Source of the DNA: Fimenecus stercoravium
GTDB lineage: Bacteria > Bacillota > Clostridia > Oscillospirales > Acutalibacteraceae
DNA length: 47,714 bases
Assembly: GCA_018711545.1 (NCBI GenBank)
Contig: DVIC01000027.1
Location: 1-47,714 of the forward strand
Direction: 5' to 3'
The notes beneath the pieces are model-generated. The model was not told the origin of the DNA, made no database searches, and saw only the letters and a list, made by a program, of their open reading frames with translations. Position 1 is the first letter of the stretch. Every line of letters starts with the position of its first letter. A program made the translations under genes and the position numbers. This document shows, one piece after another, positions 6,938-15,195 of the stretch.

Positions 6938-7672
6938 ATGCAGAAAACGGCTCTGGTGTCGGGCGCGTCGGGCGGCATCGGCGCGGCGATCGCCGCGCGA
7001 TTGGCAAAAGAGGGCTTTGCCGTTGCAGCGCTGTACCATCAAGATGCAGCGGGTGCAGAAGCGCTCGTGCAGGAGATCACGGCGGCGGGCGGCACGGCGG
7101 CGGCGTTCGGTTGTGACATACGCGACAGCCGCGCCGTGGCGAATGCGGTGGAAGCCGTACACGAAAAGTTCGGCAGCATAGATGTGCTCGTCGGCAGTGC
7201 AGGTGTCGCGCGGCAAAAGCTGTTTCAGGACATTACGGACGAGGAATGGGACGAAATGCGCGGGGTGCACCTCGACGGCGCGTTTTACTTGACGCGCGCG
7301 GTGCTGCCGGATATGCTGCACAAAAAATGCGGGCGCATCATTCACATTGCCTCCATGTGGGGCGAAACGGGCGGCTCGTGCGAGGTGGATTACTCCGCTG
7401 TGAAGGCGGGGCTCATCGGCATGGTAAAAGCGCTTGCCAAGGAGCTGGCGCCCTCGGGGATCACGGTCAACTGTGTTTCGCCCGGCGCGGTGGACACACC
7501 CATGCTGCGCGCTTTGGGCGACGAAACGTGTGCCATGCTCACCGAAGAGATCCCGCTCGGGCGGCTCGGCACGCCAGAGGACATTGCGGGCGCGGTCGCA
7601 TTTTTGGCGGGCGATGACGCCGCCTATATCACCGGGCAGGTGCTCTCCGTCAACGGCGGGCTGGTGATCTGA
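6938..7672 (+). CDS. FabG-like SDR-family oxidoreductase
   Basis: A 244-residue classical short-chain dehydrogenase/reductase. The Rossmann NAD(P)-binding motif is SGASGGIG (residues 8-15), with an NxAG-equivalent GSAG, a catalytic serine in HIASMW, the YSAVK active site near residue 153, and the C-terminal ITGQVLSVNGG typical of FabG. The ATG at 6938 follows GAAAGGGG; longer upstream frames overlap the GH16 gene. FabG itself reduces 3-oxoacyl-ACP, but an isolated gene divergent from a glycosidase may instead act on a sugar or alcohol. A bidirectional terminator follows. Confidence 0.88.
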   Translation: MQKTALVSGASGGIGAAIAARLAKEGFAVAALYHQDAAGAEALVQEITAAGGTAAAFGCDIRDSRAVANAVEAVHEKFGSIDVLVGSAGVARQKLFQDITDEEWDEMRGVHLDGAFYLTRAVLPDMLHKKCGRIIHIASMWGETGGSCEVDYSAVKAGLIGMVKALAKELAPSGITVNCVSPGAVDTPMLRALGDETCAMLTEEIPLGRLGTPEDIAGAVAFLAGDDAAYITGQVLSVNGGLVI

Positions 7673-7694
7673 GCGGAAAGCCTGCCTACACCAC

Positions 7695-7729
7695 GTCTAA
7701 CATCTAACGTCTAACATCTAAAATCTAAA
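7695..7729. repeat. Heptanucleotide tandem repeat block A
   Basis: Five consecutive seven-base units: GTCTAAC, ATCTAAC, GTCTAAC, ATCTAAA, ATCTAAA. A second block of five lies 71 bp downstream, with a GGACAGCC/GGGCTGTCC hairpin (7732-7752) in between. Confidence 0.9.
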
Positions 7730-7731
7730 AC

Positions 7732-7752
7732 GGACAGCCGCAAGGGCTGTCC
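7732..7752. repeat. Hairpin between heptad blocks
   Basis: GGACAGCC-GCAA-GGGCTGTCC forms a GNRA-like capped stem. It is not followed by a T-run on either strand, so it is not an obvious terminator. Confidence 0.6.
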
Positions 7753-7800
7753 CTACGGTTGGCGCCGGTTTTCGGCTACGCACAAACCCGCCTGCCCCAC

Positions 7801-7835
7801 ATCTAACATCTAACATCTGATATCTAACATCTAAA
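7801..7835. repeat. Heptanucleotide tandem repeat block B
   Basis: Five consecutive units: ATCTAAC, ATCTAAC, ATCTGAT, ATCTAAC, ATCTAAA. They use the same register and consensus as block A and run directly into the terminator stem. Confidence 0.9.
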
Positions 7836-7866
7836 AAGGGGACGCGAAATCGCGTCCCCTTTATTT
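7833..7866. terminator. Bidirectional terminator between SDR and phosphoesterase genes
   Basis: GGGGACGCG-AAAT-CGCGTCCCC is flanked by AAAAA on the left and TTTATTTT on the right, so it can serve both convergent genes. Confidence 0.9.
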
Positions 7867-9956
7867 TAGCCGCGCGCAAAGCGGAACACTCTGCCCGCAA
7901 AATCCGCGCCGTAAACGCTGTCCTCTGTCAAGACAAGCTTGCCGAACACGGGCGCACCGGCCGAATAGGTCTGCGCAACGCTGCCGTCGGCGGCGTTCAG
8001 GCAGTAGATGTTCCCGTCTGACGCGCCGAACCAAAGCTGCCCGTTCTCTAAGATCGGTGTGCTTTCCACGGTCTGCGAGCCTTTGTTCGTATACGGTGCG
8101 GTAAAGACCATGGCTTCACCGACTGCCGTCTGCCACAGCACACGATTATCGGAGAGCGAAAAGGCGAGTATGCCGCTGTCCGCCGTGGCAATATAGGCGA
8201 TGCCGTCCGAGGCCACAGGCTGTGCGCTGGAGGAAAGCGCGGTATCCTCTATATTCGTCTTACTGCGGATCTCGCCCGTCGCGGCGTCGATCTGCATCAC
8301 GGCGTCATCGTCGGCAACCAGGATCGTCGTATCATCTACGACAACGGGGGTGGAGCTGCGGAAGCGCACATCCTCATCTTCATTTGCCCAAAGCTCCTTA
8401 CCGGTGGCCTTGTCGAGCGCGACGAGTGCGTTCCAGTGGGAGCTGACAAGCAGCTTGTCGCCCGCGACCACAAATTCCGCCGCCGAGCCCTCGCCCTTAT
8501 TACGGATATTCTCCCACACGACCTTGCCCGTATCCGCGCGCAGAGCCGTCACCGCCGCCGCGCAGCCCGTATACAGCACGTCGCCGTCCAGCGTGATCCC
8601 GCTGCTCGCGGCAAGCCCCGTGCCGAGCTGCACCTGCGTTTTCCAGATCACACCGCCGTCTTCCGCAGACAGGCAATAGACATACCCCTCGCAGTCCTGC
8701 GCATACACACAGCCGTTTGCGACCACGACATTGTTTTTGACGGAATTTTCGGTCATGTACGACCAGATCACACTGCCGTCGGCGGCAGACAGACAGTACA
8801 CGCCGCAGCTGCGCGGGTAATCGTCATCTACCGTCGCGGTATACAGGCGGTCGCCGTCAAGCACCGTGTCGCAGAACAGGACGTTGCCGGAAAGCGTGTT
8901 GGAAAACTGCGCGCCTTCGGGCAGGGCGGGGGTTTCGGGCATATCGTAATAGTACATCTGCGTGGAGACCGTACCGTCCTCGGCAATCGAAATATACCGC
9001 GTGCCGCTGGCAGACTGGTCAATGCCGCCGCAGTCGGGACGGCCGGTGCAGATGTTCAGCACGCCGTCGTTGTTCTGCACATAGTTATAATGATAATGCC
9101 CGTATACCCAGGCGATCAGATTGTGTTCCTTGAGGTCAAGCGACTTCCGGTCAAATTCGATCACATAATTTTCGCTCGGCGAGATCGTGTGGTTGAACAT
9201 GACAACCTTCATATCGGGGTCGGTGTTTTGGAGATCGTTTGCAAGCCAGCGCCAGCGGTCGTTTTTGTTGTACCCGGATTTGTAGTCGCCGTTTTGGAAC
9301 GGCGTCACGACGTAGTGCACGTTGCCGACCTCAAAGGAGTACCAGACCGGGCCGTACAGGCTTTCAAACAGTTCCTCGCCGTATTTGCCGTCCACATAGT
9401 CGTGGTTGCCCATGATATAGCGCACGGGCAGCCCCATGTTTTCGGTGTTCATATCCTGAATGTGGCGCTTGAGCCCCGCTTCATAGCAAATATCGCCCGT
9501 GTGGATCAGAAATGCCGGCTGCAAGCTGTCTGCAAGGCTTTTCACATGCTCCAGCCATTCGCCCACACCGTCCTCGCCGATCTCCGTATCGGTGATCTGC
9601 AAAAAGCTGTGCGCCGCGCCCGCCGGGATGTCGGACGCCTGCAATGTGAAATCGTACCGCTCGGTATCGCTGCTGACGGGAATGTAGTAGTCTTCCGTTT
9701 CATACCCCGCCGGTGCGGTCACGGTGATGAACCGCGTTTTGCGATAGCCCGGAAGCTCAAAATTGCCGTTTTCATCGGTCTTGACGACGTTCCTGCCGTC
9801 GGATACACTGACATCGGCAAGCCCCTCGCCCGTGCCGGCAACGGTGACCGTACCCAAATACGGGCCGCCCGTGGACAGCAGAAAATACAATAAAACACCC
9901 ACGCCGATCACCACGACCAGCGCGCAAACCAAAAGGATGATCGCCTTTTTCGACAT
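7866..9956 (-). CDS. Membrane-anchored calcineurin-like phosphoesterase with PQQ-type propeller
   Basis: The 696-residue protein has an N-terminal membrane helix (residues 5-28) and a short beta domain resembling the MetallophosN/CNA-B type (about 33-105). A calcineurin-like phosphoesterase domain follows (about 115-330), then a long C-terminal series of PQQ/BamB-like beta-propeller blades with LYTGCAAAVTALRADTGKVVW-type repeats (short motif: ALxADTGKxxW). Metal motifs visible are GDI near 154, GNHD at 183-186, FNHT and GHYH. The first motif, normally DxH, reads D123-T-E125. The ATG at 9956 follows GGAGGAG. It should sit on the outer face of the membrane and may combine phosphatase activity with ligand binding; the substrate is not known. 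Confidence 0.85.
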   Translation of the reverse strand: MSKKAIILLVCALVVVIGVGVLLYFLLSTGGPYLGTVTVAGTGEGLADVSVSDGRNVVKTDENGNFELPGYRKTRFITVTAPAGYETEDYYIPVSSDTERYDFTLQASDIPAGAAHSFLQITDTEIGEDGVGEWLEHVKSLADSLQPAFLIHTGDICYEAGLKRHIQDMNTENMGLPVRYIMGNHDYVDGKYGEELFESLYGPVWYSFEVGNVHYVVTPFQNGDYKSGYNKNDRWRWLANDLQNTDPDMKVVMFNHTISPSENYVIEFDRKSLDLKEHNLIAWVYGHYHYNYVQNNDGVLNICTGRPDCGGIDQSASGTRYISIAEDGTVSTQMYYYDMPETPALPEGAQFSNTLSGNVLFCDTVLDGDRLYTATVDDDYPRSCGVYCLSAADGSVIWSYMTENSVKNNVVVANGCVYAQDCEGYVYCLSAEDGGVIWKTQVQLGTGLAASSGITLDGDVLYTGCAAAVTALRADTGKVVWENIRNKGEGSAAEFVVAGDKLLVSSHWNALVALDKATGKELWANEDEDVRFRSSTPVVVDDTTILVADDDAVMQIDAATGEIRSKTNIEDTALSSSAQPVASDGIAYIATADSGILAFSLSDNRVLWQTAVGEAMVFTAPYTNKGSQTVESTPILENGQLWFGASDGNIYCLNAADGSVAQTYSAGAPVFGKLVLTEDSVYGADFAGRVFRFARG

Positions 9957-10068
9957 AGTTTCTCCTCCCGTAATATCCCTGCCCTTCGGCAAATATGTTT
10001 TCATTTCAGTGTAACAAAACGCCGCCGCAAAGTCAACGCCGCATTCCGAAGAGCCATGCAAATAAACA

Positions 10069-10096
10069 TTGACAAAATGGTCCTAAAATGTATAAT
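10069..10096 (+). promoter_or_regulatory. Promoter of the marR-MATE operon
   Basis: TTGACA (10069-10074) and TATAAT (10091-10096), both perfect consensus, are 16 bp apart. Confidence 0.9.
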
Positions 10097-10107
10097 AGAC
10101 TGTGGAT

Positions 10108-10125
10108 TGGTTCTATATAAAACTA
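10108..10125. promoter_or_regulatory. Candidate MarR operator
   Basis: An imperfect 18-bp palindrome (TGGTTCTA-TA-TAAAACTA; 6 of 8 positions match between half-sites) begins 11 bp after the -10 box, over the early transcribed region. Binding there would block transcription, as expected for MarR autorepression. Confidence 0.45.
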
Positions 10126-10141
10126 TTTTGCAGGTGAAAAA

Positions 10142-10591
10142 ATGAAAACCACGGAATATCTTAACTGTATGCGCTGCATTGTCAAGCTGCATGAGTCCAT
10201 GCTCAAGACCGTCTGCCAGCGCTATGCACTCAGCAATACACAGGCGGCTGTCATCAGCTTTTTGTGCAACAACCCCGACAAAAACACTGCCGCGCAGATC
10301 GCACAGCTTCGGATGCTCTCCAAAGGCAATGTTTCAACGGCGGTAGACGGGCTTGTGGAAAAAGGGCTTTTAGAGCGTAAAACAGATGAATATGACCGCC
10401 GCAGCCTGCGGCTGTGCCTGCTGCCGGCCGCAGACCCCATTGTGCGCGACGTGCAGCAGATCTTTGACGATCTTTTCGGCGAACTGACCGACGGGTTTTC
10501 CCGCACAGAGCTCCGTCAATTCCATGCGCTGACGCTGCGGCTGGAGGAAAACACTTATATAGCTATGCGGCGGAGGAAACGCCATGGGTGA
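10142..10591 (+). CDS. MarR-family transcriptional regulator
   Basis: A 149-residue winged-helix protein. The recognition helix region is about residues 55-78 (LSKGNVSTAVDGLVEKGLL), followed by the wing with the conserved DRRS motif (YDRRSLRL), and flanked by N- and C-terminal dimerisation helices. MarR proteins repress operons and release DNA on binding small aromatic or amphipathic ligands. Its stop overlaps the start of the MATE pump gene by 8 bp, so it most likely controls drug export by the downstream pump, in the manner of MepR/MepA. A consensus promoter and a candidate operator lie immediately upstream. Confidence 0.9.
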   Translation: MKTTEYLNCMRCIVKLHESMLKTVCQRYALSNTQAAVISFLCNNPDKNTAAQIAQLRMLSKGNVSTAVDGLVEKGLLERKTDEYDRRSLRLCLLPAADPIVRDVQQIFDDLFGELTDGFSRTELRQFHALTLRLEENTYIAMRRRKRHG

Positions 10592-11945
10592 GAAAAAGAA
10601 CTTTTTAGAGACCGCACCTGTAGGGAAGCTCCTTTGGCGGCTGGCACTTCCGACGGTGGCGGCGCAGATCATCAACATGCTCTACAACATCGTAGACCGC
10701 ATCTACATCGGGCACATCCCCGACATCGGCGCTGCGGCGCTTACGGGCGTGGGCGTCTGCCTGCCGCTCATTATGATCGTGTCGGCGTTCGCAGCGCTCG
10801 TCGGCAACGGCGGCGCGCCGCGCGCATCCATCTTTATGGGCAAGGGGGACAACGAATCCGCCGAACGCACCTTGGGCAACTGCTTTGAGGCACAGCTGGT
10901 CATTTCCGTACTGCTGACGGCGGTGCTGCTCGTTTGGAACGAAGAATTGCTGATGGCGTTCGGCGCGAGCGAAAACACCATTGGTTATGCGCTCGACTAC
11001 ATGAACATTTATGCGCTCGGCACCATTTTCGTACAACTCACCTTGGGGCTCAACGCCTTTATCACGGCGCAGGGCTTTACAAAGACCGGCATGCTTTCCG
11101 TGCTGATCGGAGCGGTGGCGAATATCGTGCTCGACCCCGTTTTCATTTTCGGTTTCGGCATGGGCGTGCGCGGGGCGGCGCTCGCGACGGTCCTTTCCCA
11201 GGCGCTTTCTTGTATTTGGGTGGTGTCGTTCCTCCTCGGGCGCAAGACGATCTGGAAGCTGCGCACAAGCTGCATGCGCTTCCGCCCGAAGCTGTTGTTC
11301 CCGAGTCTCGCGCTGGGGCTTTCCACCTTTATCATGCAGGCAAGCGAAAGCATTATCACCGTCTGCTTCAACGCTTCATTGCAGCGCTACGGCGGCGACA
11401 TCGCCGTAGGCGCGATGACCATTTTAAGCAGCGTCATGCAGTTCGCCATGCTGCCCATGCAGGGCCTGGGGCAGGGTGCACAGCCGATCATCAGCTACAA
11501 CTACGGCGCCAAGAATACGCAGCGCGTTAAAAAGACATTCAAGCTGCTTCTCTTCTCAAGTCTCTGCTATTCGGTGCTTTTGTGGGCGTGCGTGCAGCTC
11601 TTCCCGCGCGCCTTCGCCGCAATGTTCACTTCAGACGAAGCGCTGCTTTCGTTCACCGCGCCCGCACTGCGCATTTACACGGCCGTACTGTGCCTGTTCG
11701 GCATCCAGACCGCATGCCAAATGACGTTCACCTCCCTCGGACGTGCCAAGGAGTCTATTGCCGTGGCGGTCGTGCGCAAGTTCGTTCTGCTGCTGCCGCT
11801 CATCTATCTGCTGCCGGCAGTTTTGCCTATGGATGATACCATGGCAGTCTATACGGCGGAGCCCGTGGCGGATCTCATTGCCATTCTCTTTACCGCTGTG
11901 CTGTTCGCTTTCCGCTTCAAGCACGCGCTCAAAAAGCTGGCATAA
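10584..11945 (+). CDS. MATE-family multidrug efflux transporter (MepA-like)
   Basis: This 453-residue protein has twelve predicted membrane helices and both MATE halves: residues 10-220 starting KLLWRLALPTVAAQIINMLYNIVDRIYIG (core: LPTVxxQxxNMLYNIVDRIYIG), and a second half with QPIISYNYGA near residue 300. Such proteins export cationic drugs in exchange for Na+ or H+. Sequence features point to the MepA-like subgroup common in Clostridia. Its start codon lies inside the end of the marR gene, so translation is coupled. It is followed by a bidirectional terminator shared with pnp. The substrate cannot be told. Confidence 0.92.
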   Translation: MGEKKNFLETAPVGKLLWRLALPTVAAQIINMLYNIVDRIYIGHIPDIGAAALTGVGVCLPLIMIVSAFAALVGNGGAPRASIFMGKGDNESAERTLGNCFEAQLVISVLLTAVLLVWNEELLMAFGASENTIGYALDYMNIYALGTIFVQLTLGLNAFITAQGFTKTGMLSVLIGAVANIVLDPVFIFGFGMGVRGAALATVLSQALSCIWVVSFLLGRKTIWKLRTSCMRFRPKLLFPSLALGLSTFIMQASESIITVCFNASLQRYGGDIAVGAMTILSSVMQFAMLPMQGLGQGAQPIISYNYGAKNTQRVKKTFKLLLFSSLCYSVLLWACVQLFPRAFAAMFTSDEALLSFTAPALRIYTAVLCLFGIQTACQMTFTSLGRAKESIAVAVVRKFVLLLPLIYLLPAVLPMDDTMAVYTAEPVADLIAILFTAVLFAFRFKHALKKLA

Positions 11946-11960
11946 CACGACACAAGGCAA

Positions 11961-11996
11961 AAACCGGGCGGATGCGATGCATCCGCCCGGTTTTTC
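11961..11996. terminator. Bidirectional terminator between MATE and pnp genes
   Basis: ACCGGGCGGATGC-GAT-GCATCCGCCCGGT is flanked by AAA on the left and TTTTT on the right and serves both convergent genes. Confidence 0.92.
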
Positions 11997-12022
11997 TGTT
12001 TTATTTCGATATTCCGAATCGC

Positions 12023-14197
12023 TTACTTGTCGTAGCGCGGGCGACGGTGGTCGCGGCGCGGCGGACGGCGGTCGGAGATCTCGTTTTCGGGCGTTAAGCC
12101 CTCAACCTCAATGAGCGCCTCGCGGCGGGACAGGTTCAGTCTGCCCTGCTCGTCACGCGGGAGCACCTTGACGATGATCTCGTCGCCGACGTTCACAACG
12201 TCCTCTACGCGCTCGGTGCGCTTGACGTCAAGATGGCTGATGTGCACCATACCCTCCACGCCGGGGACGATCTCGACGAACACGCCGAAGCTCATAAGCC
12301 TTGTGACGACGCCCTTGTAGATCGAGCCGACCTCGGGTCCGTTCGCGATGGTATCCACAATGAATACGGCCTTTTTGGCGTTTTCGATATCGAGCGCGGA
12401 GACGAACACCTGCCCGTCCTCGTTGACGTCGATCTTGCAGTCGCACTCGGCGCAGATCTTCTGGATGACCTTGCCCTGCTTGCCGATGACATCGCCGATC
12501 TTTTCAGGGTCGATGTGCGTGGTGAGCATCTTGGGCGCCCACTTCGACAGCTCCTTGCGCGGCTCGGCGATAACGGGCAGCATGATCTCATCGAGGATAT
12601 AGCAGCGCGCGGCGTAGGTCTTGTCGAGCGCCTCGCGGATGATCTCCGGCGTCAGGCCGTGGATCTTCAAATCCATCTGGATGGCGGTGATGCCCTTTTT
12701 CGTACCGGCAACCTTGAAGTCCATGTCGCCGAAGAAGTCTTCCACGCCCTGGATGTCCACCATGGTCATGAAGCGGTCGCCCTCGGTCACAAGGCCGCAG
12801 GAGATGCCCGCCACGGGCGCTTTGATCGGCACGCCCGCCGCCATCAGCGACAGCGTAGAGCCGCAGATCGAGCCCTGCGAGGTCGAGCCGTTGGAGGAAA
12901 GCACCTCGGAAACGACGCGGATGACATACGGGAAGTCCTCGACCGACGGGATCACCGGCAGCAACGCGCGCTCGGCAAGTGCGCCGTGGCCGATCTCGCG
13001 TCTGCCCGGCCCGCGGGAAGGTCTGGTCTCACCCACGGAATAGGACGGGAAGTTATAATGATGCATATAGCGTTTTTCGGTCTGGCTGTCAATGCCGTCC
13101 AAAAGCTGTGCGCTGCTCATCGGGCCTAAGGTCGTGACCGACAGGCACTGTGTCTGCCCGCGGGTGAACATGCCCGAACCGTGCACGCGGGAAAGCAGAT
13201 CGACTTCGGCATTCAGGGGACGGATCTCGTCGATGCCTCTGCCGTCCACACGCTTGCCGTCGTCCAGAAGCCAGCGGCGCACGACGAACTTCTGGAGTTT
13301 GTACAGGCAGTCGTCGATTTTGTCCGCCTCTTCGGGGAACTGCTCGTCGAATTTTTCATGCACGGCGTCGTAAACGGGCTTCAGGCGCTCGTCACGGATG
13401 CGCTTATCGTCGGTGTCGAGCGCGGCGCGCACATCCTCGATCGCGAAATCCTTGACCGCTTCGTAAAGCTCGGGCGAGGGGTCGTTCGACGGGAACTCCA
13501 CCTTTTCCTTGCCGACTTCTTCGCGGATGCCCTTAATAAACTCCACGATCTTCTGGTTTGCCTTATGGCCGAACATGATGCCGTCAAACATGACGTCGTT
13601 GGGCACTTCGTTCGCGCCCGCTTCGATCATGGCAACGAGCGAATCGGTCGAAGCGACGGTGACCGCCATCTCCGATTTCTCACGCTGCTCGGCGGTGGGG
13701 TTGATGACATATTCGCCGTCCACAAGACCCACGGACACGCCGCTGATGGGGCCGTCCCACGGGATCTCGGAAATGCTGATGGCGACGGAAACACCGATCA
13801 TCGCGGTGACGTCGGGCGCGCAGTCGGGATCAACGGACATGACCGTTGCCACAACGCCGACATCGTTGCGCATATCCTTGGGGAACAGCGGACGGATCGG
13901 GCGGTCGATGAGTCTCGAAGCCAGCGTCGCTTTTTCGCTCGCTCTGCCCTCGCGGCGCAGGAACGAACCGGGGATGCGGCCGACGGAATAGAGCTTTTCC
14001 TCAAAATCTACGGAGAGCGGGAAAAAGTCGATGCCGTCGCGCGGCTTTGCGGACATGGTCGCGGTGCACAGAATTTCGGTCTCGCCGTAGCGCACCATGC
14101 AGCTGCCGCCGGCAAGCTGCGCCATTTTGCCGACCTCGACGACAAGCGGTCTGCCTGCGAGCTCGGTCTCAAAGCGTTTGTAGTCCTTGAAAAACAT
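12023..14197 (-). CDS. pnp: Polyribonucleotide nucleotidyltransferase (PNPase)
   Basis: A full-length 724-residue PNPase. It has two RNase PH-like domains (about residues 10-220 and 315-550) with an alpha-helical linker, a KH domain (about 555-620, with GKQGKVIQKI), and an S1 domain (about 625-695, starting GSIYKGVVTRLMSFGVFVE; core GxVxxLMxFGxFVE). It ends in a short basic tail, RPPRRDHRRPRYDK. It degrades RNA phosphorolytically from the 3' end and acts in mRNA turnover, often with RNase Y. The ATG at 14197 follows AGAGGTAAGG. It lies 216 bp downstream of rpsO, the classical order in bacteria, with a stem-loop between them. Confidence 0.97.
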   Translation of the reverse strand: MFFKDYKRFETELAGRPLVVEVGKMAQLAGGSCMVRYGETEILCTATMSAKPRDGIDFFPLSVDFEEKLYSVGRIPGSFLRREGRASEKATLASRLIDRPIRPLFPKDMRNDVGVVATVMSVDPDCAPDVTAMIGVSVAISISEIPWDGPISGVSVGLVDGEYVINPTAEQREKSEMAVTVASTDSLVAMIEAGANEVPNDVMFDGIMFGHKANQKIVEFIKGIREEVGKEKVEFPSNDPSPELYEAVKDFAIEDVRAALDTDDKRIRDERLKPVYDAVHEKFDEQFPEEADKIDDCLYKLQKFVVRRWLLDDGKRVDGRGIDEIRPLNAEVDLLSRVHGSGMFTRGQTQCLSVTTLGPMSSAQLLDGIDSQTEKRYMHHYNFPSYSVGETRPSRGPGRREIGHGALAERALLPVIPSVEDFPYVIRVVSEVLSSNGSTSQGSICGSTLSLMAAGVPIKAPVAGISCGLVTEGDRFMTMVDIQGVEDFFGDMDFKVAGTKKGITAIQMDLKIHGLTPEIIREALDKTYAARCYILDEIMLPVIAEPRKELSKWAPKMLTTHIDPEKIGDVIGKQGKVIQKICAECDCKIDVNEDGQVFVSALDIENAKKAVFIVDTIANGPEVGSIYKGVVTRLMSFGVFVEIVPGVEGMVHISHLDVKRTERVEDVVNVGDEIIVKVLPRDEQGRLNLSRREALIEVEGLTPENEISDRRPPRRDHRRPRYDK

Positions 14198-14364
14198 TAC
14201 CTTACCTCTTTCTTTTTGCGCACAAGGGCGCGTTTTCTATTTCCGCGGAGGCTCGGTTCGGTTTTTAGCAATAAATGCGGCCGTCCGAAAGCCGGAAAGC
14301 TCCATTTACCGCTAAAACATCCGACGCGCCTCCGATGGGGAACGGTTTTGCAAAGCTTGGCAAA

Positions 14365-14402
14365 AGCAAAGCAAGGCAAGCAGCCGCAGCGGACCGCTTG
14401 CC
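14365..14402 (-). terminator. Stem-loop between rpsO and pnp (attenuator-like)
   Basis: On the minus strand, GGCAAGC pairs with GCTTGCC around a nested inner stem, followed by TTGCTTTGCTTTT. It may partly terminate rpsO transcripts or act as an RNA-processing site before pnp. The remaining intergenic sequence (14198-14364) has further weak hairpins and no gene. Confidence 0.5.
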
Positions 14403-14413
14403 TTACGCGCATT

Positions 14414-14677
14414 TTATTTGCGGATGCCGAGCCTTGCGATGAGCGAACGATAGCGCTCGATGTCGGTCTTTTGCAGATACGCAAGCAGGTTGCGTCTGTG
14501 ACCGACCATCATCAAAAGCCCGCGGCGGGAGTGATGGTCCTTTTTGTGGGTCTTCAAGTGCTCGGTCAGATCGTTGATGCGCTTCGTGAGCACCGCGACC
14601 TGTACCTCGGGCGAGCCGGTGTCGCCCTCGTGGGTGGCATACTCCGCCATGATGGCCTGCTTTTCTTCTTTGGTCAT
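14414..14677 (-). CDS. rpsO: 30S ribosomal protein S15
   Basis: A full-length 87-residue S15 with the conserved HEGDTGSPEVQVA segment (residues 16-28) and the RRGLLMMVGHRRNLLAYL helix (short core: LLMxVGxRRxLLxYL). It binds 16S rRNA helices 20-22 early in 30S assembly. AAGAGGTG lies just before the ATG. A strong promoter about 120 bp upstream gives a leader of roughly 110 nt, long enough for the S15 autoregulatory structure known in several bacteria, although no known S15-binding fold was confirmed here. Confidence 0.97.
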   Translation of the reverse strand: MTKEEKQAIMAEYATHEGDTGSPEVQVAVLTKRINDLTEHLKTHKKDHHSRRGLLMMVGHRRNLLAYLQKTDIERYRSLIARLGIRK

Positions 14678-14795
14678 TTGGTTTCACCTCTTTTAGAATT
14701 TGCCTGTCGCGCAGCACAGAAGAAGGTTAGGTGAATACCCGGCGTTTGCGTACCGGGTCTGCGCCAAAATCCGTGCATGCCGAATCAGCGTTGCT

Positions 14796-14824
14796 ATTAT
14801 ATACCGTCTTTTTCGGCTTGTCAA
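14796..14824 (-). promoter_or_regulatory. Promoter of rpsO(-pnp)
   Basis: On the minus strand, TTGACA (14819-14824) and TATAAT (14796-14801), both perfect, are separated by 17 bp. Confidence 0.9.
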
Positions 14825-15012
14825 GGAGAATCTTGCTATGCGTTTATACAGCAAAACATGCCCGCTGTTTTTCTGTTTTGCGGATTTCCCCTTTGCAATT
14901 TTGCCCATACTATGGTTTAATAACCTCACGGATCTCGGAAACGCAGAGCTTTTTAGAGAACCGGAGAACATTGTATCACGCCTGCCTCGCACTTGCGCGC
15001 TCGGCGACATGA

Positions 15013-15195
15013 TATAATTCGGCGGAAGCGAGAAAATGATCGGCATCATTGACGTCAGCGGCGGCATGCGCGGGATCTTCGGCGCGCCGCGTGCTGTCCG
15101 CCCTGCGGTGATTTTTACAGCTCCCTTACCCTCTCGCGTTTTTGTATATAACGCTGAAATCTTTTGCTTGTGGTTGCTATTTTACGGAAATTAGT
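15013..15195 (+). pseudogene. Remnant of a patatin-like phospholipase gene (5' end)
   Basis: An ATG at 15036 opens MIGIIDVSGGMRGIFGA, closely matching the N terminus of the patatin-like acylhydrolases common in Firmicutes (typically IDVGGGMRGIFGAG, the oxyanion-hole glycine motif). After about 17 codons the similarity stops; the frame continues with unrelated residues to a stop at 15195, inside the glgP promoter region. A -10 like TATAAT (15013-15018) and a purine-rich stretch precede the ATG, so the original start signals may survive. The catalytic GxSxG and the rest of the gene are missing, consistent with a deletion between this gene and glgP. Confidence 0.6.

Noticed and set aside
7695..7835. 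CRISPR array
   Set aside because: Repeat units are only seven bases, contiguous and without spacers; there are no cas genes.
8436..9893. Plus-strand open frame (485 codons) opposite the phosphoesterase gene
   Set aside because: It is a shadow of a clear phosphoesterase-propeller gene; its composition (H/R/A-rich) is typical of antisense frames.
13181..14734. Long plus-strand open frame (517 codons) opposite pnp
   Set aside because: It is antisense to the well-conserved pnp gene, has no family features and no ribosome binding site, and arises from GC-rich codon usage.
14693..15067. Minus-strand open frame of 124 codons upstream of rpsO
   Set aside because: It overlaps the rpsO promoter and leader, with no ribosome binding site and no family features.
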